Origin: Acidisphaera sp.
Lineage (GTDB): Bacteria; Pseudomonadota; Alphaproteobacteria; Acetobacterales; Acetobacteraceae
Assembly: GCA_019240635.1 (NCBI GenBank)
Contig: JAFAYA010000073.1
Location: 1-39,415, forward strand
Direction: 5' to 3'
Length of the DNA stretch: 39,415 nt
Numbering within the stretch: position 1 is the stretch's first letter; every line of letters starts with the position of its first letter. Of this stretch, positions 16,081-24,111 are shown one piece after another. A program made the translations under genes and the position numbers. A model generated the notes under the pieces. It did no database searches. It was not told where the DNA came from and saw nothing but the letters and a program-made list of their open reading frames with translations.

Positions 16081-16596
16081 ATGAGGGTGCTCGGCCTGAT
16101 CGGCTGGTCCGGCAGCGGCAAGACCACGCTGCTGACCGCCGTCCTGCCCCTGCTGGCGGCGCGCGGCCTGCGCGTCTCCACCGTCAAGCACGCCCATCAC
16201 GGGTTCGACCTCGACCGGCCCGGCAAGGACAGTTTTCGCCATCGCGCCGCCGGCGCGCACGAGGTCGTGGTCGCCAGCAGCGCGCGCTGGGCGCTGATGC
16301 ACGAGGTGACCGGGGCGGAGCCCGGCCTGCCGGCGCTGCTCGCCCGCTTGGCACCGGTCGACCTGGTGCTGGTCGAGGGCTTCAAGGCGAACCCCCACCC
16401 CAAGCTCGAAGTGCACCGCCCCTCGCTCGGCCGGCCGGCCTTCTGGCCGGAGCGGCCGGACGTGCGCGCGGTCGCCAGCGACGCGGCGCTGCCGGGCTGC
16501 AATCGCCCGGTGCTGCCGCTCGACGATCCGGCCGCCGTCGCCGCCTGGGTGCTCGGCTGGCTCGCAGGCCAGGAGACCGACATTAGCCGGGCATGA
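16081..16596 (+). CDS. mobB: Molybdopterin-guanine dinucleotide biosynthesis adapter MobB
   Basis: 171 aa. The P-loop GWSGSGKT spans residues 8-15, followed by the MobB signature KHAHHGFDLDRPGKDSFRHRAAGA and LVLVEGFKANPHPKLEVHR. MobB binds GTP and assists MobA in attaching GMP to molybdopterin; it is helpful rather than essential in characterised bacteria. The start MRVLGLIGWSGSGKTT at 16081 is preferred to an in-frame ATG at 16024 that lies inside pgsA. It sits between pgsA and a lipoprotein gene, upstream of moaD/moaE, making a cofactor-synthesis cluster. mobA is not in the window. Confidence 0.9.
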   Translation: MRVLGLIGWSGSGKTTLLTAVLPLLAARGLRVSTVKHAHHGFDLDRPGKDSFRHRAAGAHEVVVASSARWALMHEVTGAEPGLPALLARLAPVDLVLVEGFKANPHPKLEVHRPSLGRPAFWPERPDVRAVASDAALPGCNRPVLPLDDPAAVAAWVLGWLAGQETDISRA

Positions 16597-16619
16597 ACGC
16601 ACTATGGGGCATGAACGCA
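16589..16619 (+). repeat. 13-bp direct repeat at the end of mobB
   Basis: GGGCATGAACGCA occurs at 16589-16601 and again at 16607-16619, an 18-nt period. The first copy overlaps the mobB stop codon. Significance unknown. Confidence 0.6.
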
Positions 16620-16717
16620 ACAGGTGTGGCCGTCCCGCGAAGTACGCCTTGAGCGGCGCGAGCGGTGAAGGCACATTCCCGCGGCTTGGCCGACCGGCCT
16701 GACAAGGAAGTTTCGCG

Positions 16718-17323
16718 ATGCGGCGTATCGCCCTGCCAGGGCTGGCCCTGCTGCTGCTCTCCGGCTGCGGTTTCGGCACTTTCGTCGGCAACACCCACAC
16801 CTTCCTGCTGAACCCCGACCGCCCGATCGGCGACAGCGAGACGATGCGCCGGGTGCGGGCGCTGGCGGTGGAGGAGCAGCCGCTGCAGCCCGAGCCCGGC
16901 AACGTCTGGCCGGGCCCGGTGCCGCCGGAACCGACGCTGGCGGACCTCCAGCGCACGGCCAACCAGGGCCCCGCGCCGGCGCCGTTGCCGAACCAGCCGC
17001 CGTCAACCCCGCCCGCGACCCCGAGCCTGCCCCGCGGGTTGCCGCACGGCAGCTCGACCCCGCCGGCGGACAATCAGCCCGGCCTCAGCGTGCCCGGCAC
17101 CGCTGCGGTGCAGCCCCGGCCGGGCGCGCCGCTGACCGCGCCGCCGGGCAGCCACCTCTACCAGACGCCGGCCGGAACGATGATCGGCACGCCGAGCGGC
17201 GGGGTGGACACGCTGACCGCCCCGAACGGCGCCAGCGGCGGCATCGCCGTGCCGAACGGCAACGGCACCACGACGATCATCGCTCCCAACGGCACGATCA
17301 CCACCGTGCCGACGCCGAAGTGA
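16718..17323 (+). CDS. Pro-rich lipoprotein of unknown function
   Basis: 201 aa. Residues 1-17 form a lipoprotein signal peptide with lipobox LSGC (Cys17). After a short conserved-looking stretch (FGTFVGNTHTFLLNPDRPIGDSETMRRVRALAVEEQPL) the centre is Pro/Ala/Gly-rich. The last 60 residues contain repeated TPxGxxxxxTxPNG units (for example TPAGTMIGTPSGGVDTLTAPNGASGG and APNGTITTVPTPK). A lipid-anchored envelope protein is likely. I do not recognise a family. ACAAGGA lies shortly before the ATG. It lies between mobB and moaD on the same strand. Confidence 0.75.
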   Translation: MRRIALPGLALLLLSGCGFGTFVGNTHTFLLNPDRPIGDSETMRRVRALAVEEQPLQPEPGNVWPGPVPPEPTLADLQRTANQGPAPAPLPNQPPSTPPATPSLPRGLPHGSSTPPADNQPGLSVPGTAAVQPRPGAPLTAPPGSHLYQTPAGTMIGTPSGGVDTLTAPNGASGGIAVPNGNGTTTIIAPNGTITTVPTPK

Positions 17324-17330
17324 GCGGCCG

Positions 17331-17612
17331 TTGAGCGAGGTGCGCGCGGCCGGTTCCGGGCTGCACCTGCTCTACTTCGCCTGGCTGCGCGAGCGGCTCG
17401 GCACCACCGAGGAGCGTGTGGACCTGCCCGCCTCGGTGCGGACGGTCGCCGATCTGTTCGCCTGGCAGGCGGGGCGCGGTCCCACCTACCGGGCCGCGTT
17501 CGCCGGCCCATCGCGCGTGCGCTGCGCCGTCAACCAGGATTTTGCCGGCGGCGACGCCCCGGTCCGCCCGGGCGACGAGATCGCCTTCTTTCCCCCGGTG
17601 ACCGGCGGCTGA
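17331..17612 (+). CDS. moaD: Molybdopterin synthase small subunit MoaD
   Basis: 93 aa, ubiquitin fold. The C-terminus ends PVTGG, the double glycine that MoeB adenylates and that then carries the thiocarboxylate sulfur. LHLLYFAWLRERLGTTEERVDLP and VRCAVNQDFAGGDAPVRPGDEIAFFPPVTGG match MoaD. A TTG at 17331 is taken as the start. A GTG at 17340 is possible, but the only purine-rich sequence abuts it too closely. The gene ends exactly where moaE begins (TGA-ATG). Confidence 0.9.
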   Translation: MSEVRAAGSGLHLLYFAWLRERLGTTEERVDLPASVRTVADLFAWQAGRGPTYRAAFAGPSRVRCAVNQDFAGGDAPVRPGDEIAFFPPVTGG

Positions 17613-18077
17613 ATGGCCACGGTGCGTGTTCAGGCCGGACCGTTCGATGTCGGCGCCGAGACCGCCGCGCTGACCGCCGGGCGCACCGATATCGGCGGCA
17701 TCGGCTGTTTCCTCGGCACGGTGCGGGCCGGGTCAGGCGAACGGCGCGTCGCCGCGATGCACCTCGAGCACTATCCGGGGATGACCGAGCGGGCGATGCA
17801 GCGCATCGCCGCCGAGGCCGAGCGCCGCTGGGAGCTGCTGGGCTGCACGCTGATCCATCGCACCGGGCCGCTGGCGCCGGGCGAGCCTATCGTCCTCGTC
17901 CTTGCAGCCGCCGCGCACCGCCAGCCGGCCCTCGCCGCCACCGAGTTCCTGATCGACTGGCTCAAGACCAGGGCGCCCTTCTGGAAGAAGGAGATTTTTG
18001 ACGACGGCACCGAGGCCTGGGTCGAGGCGCACGACGCCGACGACACCGCCGCCGCCCGCTGGCGGGAGCGGGACTGA
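17613..18077 (+). CDS. moaE: Molybdopterin synthase catalytic subunit MoaE
   Basis: 154 aa, normal length. MoaE dimerises and, with two MoaD, converts cyclic pyranopterin monophosphate to molybdopterin. FLGTVR, MHLEHYPGMTERAMQ, and IDWLKTRAPFWKKEIFDDG with the conserved active-site lysines are all present. It starts immediately after moaD. Its stop lies 3 nt from the stop of the convergent ilvE, leaving no room for a separate terminator. Confidence 0.95.
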   Translation: MATVRVQAGPFDVGAETAALTAGRTDIGGIGCFLGTVRAGSGERRVAAMHLEHYPGMTERAMQRIAAEAERRWELLGCTLIHRTGPLAPGEPIVLVLAAAAHRQPALAATEFLIDWLKTRAPFWKKEIFDDGTEAWVEAHDADDTAAARWRERD

Positions 18078-18080
18078 GCC

Positions 18081-18980
18081 TCAGGCCGCCAGCCGCGCGA
18101 CTTCCTCCGGCGCCAGGCGCACCAGGCGTTGGAACTCCCCGAGCAGCGTCTCCGTGACCCGGCCGGGCGTGTAGGCGTGCGCGCCGATCGAGCGCACCGC
18201 CGTGACCTCGGCCGCCGTGCCGACGATGAACGCCTCGCTGGCGCGGCCCAGCTCCTCCGGCATGATCGCCCGCTGTACCACCTGCATCTGCAGCCGGCGC
18301 GCCAGCGCCATCACCGTCCGCCGGGTGATGCCGTCGAGGAAGCAGTCAGGATCGGGCGTGTGCAGCGCGCCGTCGATCACGAAGAAGACGTTGGCCCCGG
18401 TCGCCTCGGCCACCCGGCCGCGCCAGTCCAGCATCAGCGCGTCGTCGTAGCCCGCCGTCTCGGCGGCGTTACGGGCGAGGGTGCCGATCATGTAGAGGCC
18501 GCTCGCCTTGGATCGCACCGGCGCGGTCGCCGGGTCCGGGCGCCGCCACTCCGCTAGCGTCATGCGCAGGCCGCGCATGCGATCGGCGCCGAACACGTTC
18601 GGCCAGGCCCAGCAGGCGATCGACAAATGCACTTTGGTGTTGTTGCCGGCGACCGAGAGCTGCTCGCTGCCACGCCAGGCGATCGGCCGCACATAGGCCT
18701 CGCTCAGCCCGTTGGCCGCCAGCACGCCCTCGCACGCGGCGTCGATAGTGGCGACGTCGAAGGGCAGGTCGAAGCCGAGAATCCTGGCCGAGCCGATCAG
18801 CCGGTCGGTATGCTCGCGCAGCTTGAAGATACGCCCGGCATAGGCCCGTTCGCCTTCGAACACGGCGCTGGCATAGTGCAGGCCATGCGACAGGACATGC
18901 AGCCTGGCCTCCCGCCACGGCACGTACGCGCCATCCAGCCAGATCACGCCGTCGCGGTCGTCGAACGGCACAGGCGTCAT
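18081..18980 (-). CDS. ilvE: Branched-chain amino acid aminotransferase
   Basis: 299 aa, fold-type IV PLP enzyme catalysing the last step of valine, leucine and isoleucine synthesis. The Schiff-base lysine is Lys158 (RSKASGLY) and the cofactor-binding EATGAN motif follows with Glu192. HGLHYASAVFEGERAY and GITRRTVMALA are further family motifs. The ATG at 18980 is preceded by GGGGAGG at good spacing. A TTGACT hexamer (minus strand, 19044-19039) is a possible -35 without a clear -10. It is transcribed divergently from the MarR-type gene. The leuCDB genes at the window's end belong to the same pathway. Confidence 0.93.
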   Translation of the reverse strand: MTPVPFDDRDGVIWLDGAYVPWREARLHVLSHGLHYASAVFEGERAYAGRIFKLREHTDRLIGSARILGFDLPFDVATIDAACEGVLAANGLSEAYVRPIAWRGSEQLSVAGNNTKVHLSIACWAWPNVFGADRMRGLRMTLAEWRRPDPATAPVRSKASGLYMIGTLARNAAETAGYDDALMLDWRGRVAEATGANVFFVIDGALHTPDPDCFLDGITRRTVMALARRLQMQVVQRAIMPEELGRASEAFIVGTAAEVTAVRSIGAHAYTPGRVTETLLGEFQRLVRLAPEEVARLAA

Positions 18981-19076
18981 GGCGTCCTCCCCGATGATGT
19001 CTTCCCTACGCCGGACGGTACGGGTGGCGCCCCGAACAAGTCAACAAGACTGCCCTAACCCGAAGGAATGCCAGAC

Positions 19077-19673
19077 ATGCCGGACGCGAAGGGTTTTGCA
19101 GCGGAGCCGAGGGCGCCGGAGCCGAAAGCCTTGGAGGCGAAAGGTCTGGAGTCGAAAGGGTTGGCGCCGGCCGGCTCCAACCTGCTGTTCCTGCGGGAGG
19201 AGGAGATCCGGCTGGCCCAGGACCTGCTGTTCTTCGCGTACCGCGACTTCACCAACGCGGCCGACCTGATCCTCGCGGAGCTCGGCCTCGGCCGCGCGCA
19301 TCACCGCGCGCTGCACTACATCGGCCGCAACCCCGGCATCAGCGTCAGCGAGCTGCTGGCCATCCTGCGCATCACCAAGCAGAGCCTGGCGCGCGTGCTG
19401 ACCGCGCTGGTCGAGCAGGGCTACGTCGCGCAGTCGCCCGGCCACGCCGACCGGCGCCAGCGCCTGCTGGCGCTCACCCAGGCCGGCCAGGCGCTGGAGC
19501 GCCGGCTGTTCGAGCGCCAGCGCGAGCGCCTCGCCGCCGCCTTCCGCGAAGCGGGCGGGGCGGCGGTGGAGGGGTTTCGGCGGGTGATGCGCGGCATCAT
19601 GGACGAAGCGGGGCGCGGCTACGTCGAGCGGTCCGAGGCGGCGGTGCGCGAGCCGCGCATCCGCCCATCCTGA
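19077..19673 (+). CDS. MarR-family regulator, PetP-like
   Basis: 198 aa. Winged-helix MarR domain: NPGISVSELLAILRITKQSLARVLTALVEQGYVAQSPGHADRRQRLLALTQAG, flanked by dimerisation helices. The first 35 residues are extra, made of short charged repeats (KALEA, KGLES, KGLAP) encoded by three 15-bp units at 19122-19166, probably flexible. A MarR gene directly before an OmpR-type regulator resembles petP-petR of Rhodobacter capsulatus, where petR is needed for cytochrome bc1-related growth; function here is inference. The start at 19077 is preferred over the ATG at 19068 because AAGGA sits 9 nt upstream, whereas it abuts the first ATG. Confidence 0.82.
   Translation: MPDAKGFAAEPRAPEPKALEAKGLESKGLAPAGSNLLFLREEEIRLAQDLLFFAYRDFTNAADLILAELGLGRAHHRALHYIGRNPGISVSELLAILRITKQSLARVLTALVEQGYVAQSPGHADRRQRLLALTQAGQALERRLFERQRERLAAAFREAGGAAVEGFRRVMRGIMDEAGRGYVERSEAAVREPRIRPS
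19122..19166 (+). repeat. Three 15-bp tandem units in the MarR gene
   Basis: Units at 19122-19136, 19137-19151 and 19152-19166 share the pattern CGAAAG followed by TGG and keep the reading frame, encoding (P/A/S)K-(A/G)-L-(E/A) repeats. Confidence 0.7.
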
Positions 19674-19742
19674 CCTCGTCCAGCCCGACTTCGTCCAGCG
19701 TGACGGCTTTTTTCCGCCGGGCCGGCGCCGTATGAGGAAGCG

Positions 19743-20426
19743 ATGGCCGACGACTCCCACATCCTCGTCGTCGACGACGACGCCCGGCTGCGCGGCCTGC
19801 TCGGCCGCTTCCTCGCCGAGAACGGGTTTCGCGTCACCGTCGCCGAAAACGCGCTGGAGGCGCGCGACAAGCTGCGCTTCATGCATCCCGACCTGATGGT
19901 GCTGGACGTCATGATGCCCGGCGAGTCCGGCCTCTCGCTCACCGAGAGCCTGCGCCGCGACCACTCCGGGCTGCCGGTGCTGCTGCTGACCGCGCGCGGC
20001 GCCCCGGAGGACCGCATCGCCGGCTTCGAGGCGGGTGCCGACGACTACCTGCACAAGCCGTTCGAGCCGCGCGAGCTCGTGCTGCGCATCCGCGCGATGC
20101 TGCGGCGCGTCGTCCCTGCGTCTTCCGGCCCGGTGCGGCTCGGCACCGCGATTTTCGACGCCGAGCGCGGTGAGCTGCGCGCGCCGGAGGGCACCATCCA
20201 CCTGACCGGCGGAGAGGTCGCGCTGCTCTCGGCGCTGGCGCACCGGCCGAACGAGGTGCTGTCGCGCGAGGACCTCGTCGAAGTGCTCGGCATGGACGGC
20301 GGCGCCGAGCGCGCGATCGACGTGCAGGTCACCCGCCTGCGGCGCAAGATCGAGCCGGATCCGCGCGAGCCGCGCTTCCTGCACACCGTGCGCGGCCGCG
20401 GGTACGTGCTCAAACCCGGCGCCTGA
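19743..20426 (+). CDS. OmpR-family response regulator, PetR-like
   Basis: 227 aa. Receiver domain with Asp55 (LMVLDVMMPG), acidic residues DDD at 11-13, Thr83 and Lys105 (LHKPF). The C-terminal winged helix ends in the wing sequence VQVTRLRRKIEPDPREPRFLHTVRGRGYVL, which binds DNA. It lies 69 nt after the MarR-like gene and 23 nt before a sensor kinase, presumably its partner. The MarR plus OmpR pair recalls petP/petR; chromosomal targets are not visible here (no petABC in the window). GAGGAAGCG precedes the ATG. Confidence 0.92.
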   Translation: MADDSHILVVDDDARLRGLLGRFLAENGFRVTVAENALEARDKLRFMHPDLMVLDVMMPGESGLSLTESLRRDHSGLPVLLLTARGAPEDRIAGFEAGADDYLHKPFEPRELVLRIRAMLRRVVPASSGPVRLGTAIFDAERGELRAPEGTIHLTGGEVALLSALAHRPNEVLSREDLVEVLGMDGGAERAIDVQVTRLRRKIEPDPREPRFLHTVRGRGYVLKPGA

Positions 20427-20449
20427 GCGGCGCTCGAGCGGGATTCGCC

Positions 20450-21799
20450 ATGCACCCGCCGCGCATCGGCCTGATGCAGTGGGGGTTCGGCCGCGCGGTC
20501 AAGCGCATGCTGCCGCGCTCGCTGCTCGGCCGCAGCCTGCTGATCATCCTGCTGCCGCTCGTGCTGGTGCAGGCGGTGGCGCTGCAGATCTTCTACGGCA
20601 GCCACCTCGACATCGTGTCGCGCCGCCTCTCCAGCGCGGTCGCCGGCGAGGTCGCCTACACGCTCGAGCTGCTGCGCCGCTTCCCTGACCCGTCCGACCG
20701 CCAATGGATCCTGCGCAACGCCTGGGAGCGTTACGAGATCGTGATGCGCATCGAGCCCGGCGTGCTGCCGACGCCGGGCAGGAGCCCGAACGTGCTCGGC
20801 CCAATGGACGACGAGTTCGCCGCGGCGCTCGCCGAGAAGGTGCGCCTGCCGTTCACGATGGACTGGAGCTACGACCCCCGCACCGTGCTGGTCCGCGTGC
20901 AGCTGCCGGACGGCGTGCTGGCGGTGGAGGCGCCGCGCAAGCGGCTGGACACCGGCACCATCTACCTGTTCGTGATCTGGCTGGTCGGCACGGCGCTGCT
21001 GCTGTTCGGCGTCGCCGCGTTGTTCATGCGCAACCAGGTGCGCGCGATCCGCCGCCTGGCGGCGGCCGCCGAGGCGTTCGGCATGGGGCGCGACCGCGGC
21101 CCGATCAAGCCGGAGGGCGCGTCGGAGGTGCGCCAGGCCGCGACCGCGTTCAACCGCATGCAGGAGCGCATCCGGCGGTTCCTCACGCAGCGGACGGAGA
21201 TGTTGGCCGGCGTCTCGCACGACCTGCGCACGCCGCTGACCCGGCTGCGCCTGGCCCTGGCGATGCTGCCGGCGCGGGCCGAGCTGCGCCAGGACGTCGC
21301 GGAGATGACCGCCGACGTCGAGGAGATGGAGCGGATGATCGGCGGCTATCTCGCCTTCGCCCGCGGCGAGGGCGCGGAGCAGGCGCAGCCGACCGACCTC
21401 GCGGCGGTGCTGGAGGAGGTCGCGGCCGGCGCCCGGCGCGCCGGCGCGGCGGTCGATCTCTCCACCCCGCCAGGGCTGACTCTGAAGCTGCGCCCGGACG
21501 CGGTGCGCCGCGCCATCACCAACCTCGTCGACAACGCGCGCCGCCACGCCCGCCGCGTGGCCCTCACGGCGCTGCCGCTCGGCGTGCGCGGCGTAACCGT
21601 CACGGTCGACGACGACGGGCCGGGCATCCCGCCGGACCGGCGGGAGAGCGTGTTCCGCCCGTTCGAGAGCGGCGCGGCTGGCGGCACCGGGCTCGGCCTC
21701 ACCATCGCGCGCGACATCGTTCGCGCGCATGGCGGAGACATCATCCTCGAGGAGAGCCCGCTCGGCGGCCTGCGCGCCCGCATCCGCCTGCCGATCTGA
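20450..21799 (+). CDS. EnvZ-type membrane sensor histidine kinase
   Basis: 449 aa. Transmembrane helix 1 at about 27-48, a periplasmic domain of about 120 residues, helix 2 at about 171-192, HAMP to about 245, then the phosphoacceptor helix with His257 (GVSHDLRTPLTRLRLAL). The ATPase domain carries NLVDNARRHA, DDGPGIP and GGTGLGLTIARDIV. The architecture matches EnvZ-like kinases, and it follows the OmpR-type regulator by 23 nt, so the two should form a two-component pair. The signal is unknown; the periplasmic domain shows no recognisable ligand motif. An in-frame ATG at 20474 could shorten the N-terminus. Confidence 0.92.
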   Translation: MHPPRIGLMQWGFGRAVKRMLPRSLLGRSLLIILLPLVLVQAVALQIFYGSHLDIVSRRLSSAVAGEVAYTLELLRRFPDPSDRQWILRNAWERYEIVMRIEPGVLPTPGRSPNVLGPMDDEFAAALAEKVRLPFTMDWSYDPRTVLVRVQLPDGVLAVEAPRKRLDTGTIYLFVIWLVGTALLLFGVAALFMRNQVRAIRRLAAAAEAFGMGRDRGPIKPEGASEVRQAATAFNRMQERIRRFLTQRTEMLAGVSHDLRTPLTRLRLALAMLPARAELRQDVAEMTADVEEMERMIGGYLAFARGEGAEQAQPTDLAAVLEEVAAGARRAGAAVDLSTPPGLTLKLRPDAVRRAITNLVDNARRHARRVALTALPLGVRGVTVTVDDDGPGIPPDRRESVFRPFESGAAGGTGLGLTIARDIVRAHGGDIILEESPLGGLRARIRLPI

Positions 21800-21803
21800 C
21801 CGG

Positions 21804-21849
21804 GATCAGGGCGGAGATCAGAGCGGCAGGATCAGAGTGGCGGGATCAG
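21804..21849. repeat. Four GATCAG-containing units between convergent genes
   Basis: GATCAG recurs at 21804, 21816, 21830 and 21844 with similar G-rich filler (period 12-14 nt), spanning the short gap between the kinase stop and the phasin stop and entering the phasin 3' end. It looks like a slippage-generated tandem repeat. Confidence 0.6.
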
Positions 21850-22289
21850 CGCGGCGCCTCGCTCGCCGACTTCTCCATCAGCGCCTTCATCTCGTCCATC
21901 GCTTCCATCACCCGGCTGTTCAGCAGCCCGAGCGCCTCGGTGTTGGCGCGCTGGATCAGGTCGCTCAGCTCCTTGGTGTTGGCGACCGCCCGCTCGTAGG
22001 CGCTCTTGAGCAGGTCGGCGTGGCGTGCCGCCTTGCCCTGCGGCGACTCCGTCGCGGCGATGGCGCGCATGTTCTCGCTCAGCTCGCTCATCGTCTGCTG
22101 CATGATCTCCATGTTGCGCTTGGCGACGGCCTGCGCGCCCTCGAGCGCCACGCGATTGGCGGCGGAGAACACTTCGAGATTGCGGCGATAGGCGCCGAGC
22201 AGCGTCTCGAAATCCGGCATCGAGGGCAGCTTCATCGCCGCGAACATGCGGGCGGGGTCGGTCAGCTTGTTGTCCGGATCCATCGCCAT
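21846..22289 (-). CDS. Phasin family protein
   Basis: 147 aa, helical and amphipathic: MFAAMKLPSMPDFETLLGAYRRNLEVFSAANRVALEGAQAVAKRNMEIMQQTMSEL matches the phasin_2 family, which coats polyhydroxyalkanoate granules. No PHA synthase or depolymerase is in the window, so granule binding is inferred from family only. The ATG at 22289 is preceded by GGAAGGA. The frame upstream is open but lacks phasin similarity. It is last in the run UbiK-YbjN-ProC-regulator-phasin, separated from the regulator by 149 nt that may hold its own promoter. Confidence 0.88.
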   Translation of the reverse strand: MAMDPDNKLTDPARMFAAMKLPSMPDFETLLGAYRRNLEVFSAANRVALEGAQAVAKRNMEIMQQTMSELSENMRAIAATESPQGKAARHADLLKSAYERAVANTKELSDLIQRANTEALGLLNSRVMEAMDEMKALMEKSASEAPR

Positions 22290-22438
22290 GGTCGGTTTCC
22301 TTCCACTGCACGGCCATGCTGGCCGAAGGCCCCGCCCGGCCCAGCGCCGTGCGGCCGTTCCCATGATAGCGAAACGCCGGCGGCGCGCGACGCCTGGTTG
22401 CGGTAGTGAATCGTGATCTCGCGCCGCAGCAGGCCGGC

Positions 22439-23158
22439 TCAGATCGGCGGCATCGCGGGTGGCGCCGGGAATGGCGGCGCTTCCGGCGGGTCCGGCGGTG
22501 GCGGGGCAGGGGGGACGACCTCGTCGGGCGGCGCCTCCGGCGACTCCCGCGTGGTCCGGTCCGGCAGCCAGGCCGCGGCCTGCTCGGCCCGCGCCAGCGA
22601 CCCGTCCAGCGCGGCCATGGTCGCCGAGAGGTCGGCGCTGCCGTCGCGCTGCCACGCGCGCACCGTCCACAGCCACACCGCCAGCAGCGCCTTCGCCCGC
22701 AGCGCGCCGAGCGGGCCGGAGGCCGGCACCCCCGCACCGTCGAGCAGCCACGCCATGCTGCGCAGAGTGGCCGCGGCGAGCAGCAACGCGGTCACGGGCT
22801 CGAAGGGCAACCCGCGCAGCAGCGCCAGCACGCCCGCCCGGTGCGCCTGCAGCACGTCGATGCGCCGCATCACCGCCTCGAACAGCCGGTCGCGCACGCT
22901 GCCTTCCGCGCCGGCATCGCCCGCCAGCGCCGCCTGGTCGGCGATGCGGCCGAAGCGCAGCAGTACCGCGACGCGGCAGGGAAAGCGCGCCCGCGCCCGG
23001 TCCAGCGGCAGCCCGCCCAGCCGGGCGGCCGCGCCGACGCTCAACCGGGCGTAGCCCCGTTCGGCGATCACCGCGAAGGCGCTGGCGACGAGCGCGCGAT
23101 CGAACTCGGCATCGCCGAGTGCCGCTGGATCGAGGCCCGTGCCGATCGGCCCGCTCAC
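22439..23158 (-). CDS. TetR-like transcriptional regulator with Pro-rich tail
   Basis: 239 aa. Residues about 18-62 (FDRALVASAFAVIAERGYARLSVGAAARLGGLPLDRARARFP) fit the TetR N-terminal helix-turn-helix: a helical start, GYARLSV, then AAxxGG. The rest is helical and Ala/Leu-rich, as in TetR ligand domains (or COQ9-like proteins, which share this fold). The last 35 residues are an acidic proline-rich tail (repeated PP, PEAPP), unusual for TetR. The start is the GTG at 23158, overlapping the proC stop (GTGA), so translation is coupled to proC. Ligand and targets unknown; the neighbouring phasin is an obvious candidate target. Confidence 0.7.
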   Translation of the reverse strand: MSGPIGTGLDPAALGDAEFDRALVASAFAVIAERGYARLSVGAAARLGGLPLDRARARFPCRVAVLLRFGRIADQAALAGDAGAEGSVRDRLFEAVMRRIDVLQAHRAGVLALLRGLPFEPVTALLLAAATLRSMAWLLDGAGVPASGPLGALRAKALLAVWLWTVRAWQRDGSADLSATMAALDGSLARAEQAAAWLPDRTTRESPEAPPDEVVPPAPPPPDPPEAPPFPAPPAMPPI

Positions 23159-23958
23159 CCCGCCAGCTCGCGCGACCGCGCGGCCGCCGCCGCCACGGCG
23201 CGGGAGATCGCCTCCGGCCACGCCGTCGGCGCCATCAGCACCGCGAGCGCGCGCTCGGTCGTACCGCCGGGGCTGGTCACCGCCCGGCGCAGCGCCGCCG
23301 CGTCCTCCTCGCTGGCCGCGAGCAGCGCGCCCGAGCCGCTCACCGTGCGTCGCGCCAGCAGCCGCGCGAGGCTCGCCGGCAGCCCCTGCGCCAGCGCCGC
23401 CTGCTCGAGCAGCTCGGCAAGCAGGAACACGTAGGCCGGCCCGGAGCCCGAGACGGCGGTGACCGCATCGATCATCGCCTCGTCCTCGACCCAGGCGACG
23501 GCCCCGATCGCCGCCAGCAGCGTGTCGCAGAGGGCGCGCTGCGCGGCGCTCACCCCGGGCCCGGCGACGGCGACGGTCACGCCCTGGCGCACTGCCGCGG
23601 GCGTGTTCGGCATCGCCCGCACCACCGCTGCCTCGCCCAGCAGCTGGCGGATGCCGCCCAGGGTCCGCCCGGCCATGATGGAGAGGAACACCGCCGACCC
23701 CGCGAACCGCCGATAGGCGGGCAGCACCGCCGCGGCGTTCTGCGGCTTGACCGCCAGCACCACCGCGGCCGGCGCGAAGTCGCGCGGAATTGCGTCGGCG
23801 TCGGCGACCAGCGCCGCGCCCTCGACCGGCACCGGCGGCGCGGGATCGACGGCGACCGAGGCCGCCAGTCCCCGCTCACGCCAGCCGGCGAGCATGGCCC
23901 CGCCCATCCGCCCCGCGCCGACCAGCAGGATCGGCGGGATCGCGCCGGCGCTGCTCAC
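23155..23958 (-). CDS. proC: Pyrroline-5-carboxylate reductase
   Basis: 267 aa, normal length, last step of proline synthesis (NAD(P)H-dependent). The Rossmann loop PPILLVGAGRMGGAM is at the N-terminus, VVLAVKPQN and VVRAMPNTPAAVRQG lie in the middle, and the signature AVSGSGPAYVFLLAELLEQAALAQGLP and SPGGTTERAL near the end. The proposed start is GTG 23956-23958, which lies at the edge of a MITE-like element (23961-24111). No Shine-Dalgarno sequence precedes it. The frame is also open into the element from a GTG at 24012, which would add 18 element-encoded residues. The gene ends in a GTGA overlap with the TetR-like gene. Confidence 0.92.
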   Translation of the reverse strand: MSSAGAIPPILLVGAGRMGGAMLAGWRERGLAASVAVDPAPPVPVEGAALVADADAIPRDFAPAAVVLAVKPQNAAAVLPAYRRFAGSAVFLSIMAGRTLGGIRQLLGEAAVVRAMPNTPAAVRQGVTVAVAGPGVSAAQRALCDTLLAAIGAVAWVEDEAMIDAVTAVSGSGPAYVFLLAELLEQAALAQGLPASLARLLARRTVSGSGALLAASEEDAAALRRAVTSPGGTTERALAVLMAPTAWPEAISRAVAAAAARSRELAG

Positions 23959-23960
23959 GC

Positions 23961-24111
23961 TAGTGGTCCGATCGCTGCAGTCGGTTCCCGACTGCAGCGT
24001 GAATCGGCCCACAAGCAGACTCTCTGGTCGTGCGATTCACGATGCAGATGGCGCACCGGCCGATGTTCGGGCCCGCGATACGGGGAGCCATCTGCATCGA
24101 TCGCACCACTA
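23961..24111. mobile_element. MITE-like element with nested inverted repeats
   Basis: About 151 bp bounded by TA at both ends (23961-23962 and 24110-24111). The termini are imperfect inverted repeats: CGCTAGTGGTCCGATCGCTG from 23958 inward, and CGCTAGTGGTGCGATCGATG read inward from 24114 on the other strand. Inside are two hairpins. The first has a perfect 12-bp stem (23973-23984 with 23988-23999, loop TTC). The second has a long stem (24030-24052 with 24087-24106). Both carry an asymmetric TGA/TCA bulge in mirror positions, so the element as a whole is nearly symmetrical. It has no coding capacity. Terminal TA suggests an IS630/Tc1-mariner-type insertion, but no transposase is present to confirm it. 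Confidence 0.65.

Noticed and set aside
20045-21730. 561-codon minus-strand open frame opposite the response regulator and sensor kinase
   Set aside because: Both plus-strand genes have complete, well-known domain motifs. The opposite frame shows only arginine/alanine-rich low-information sequence.
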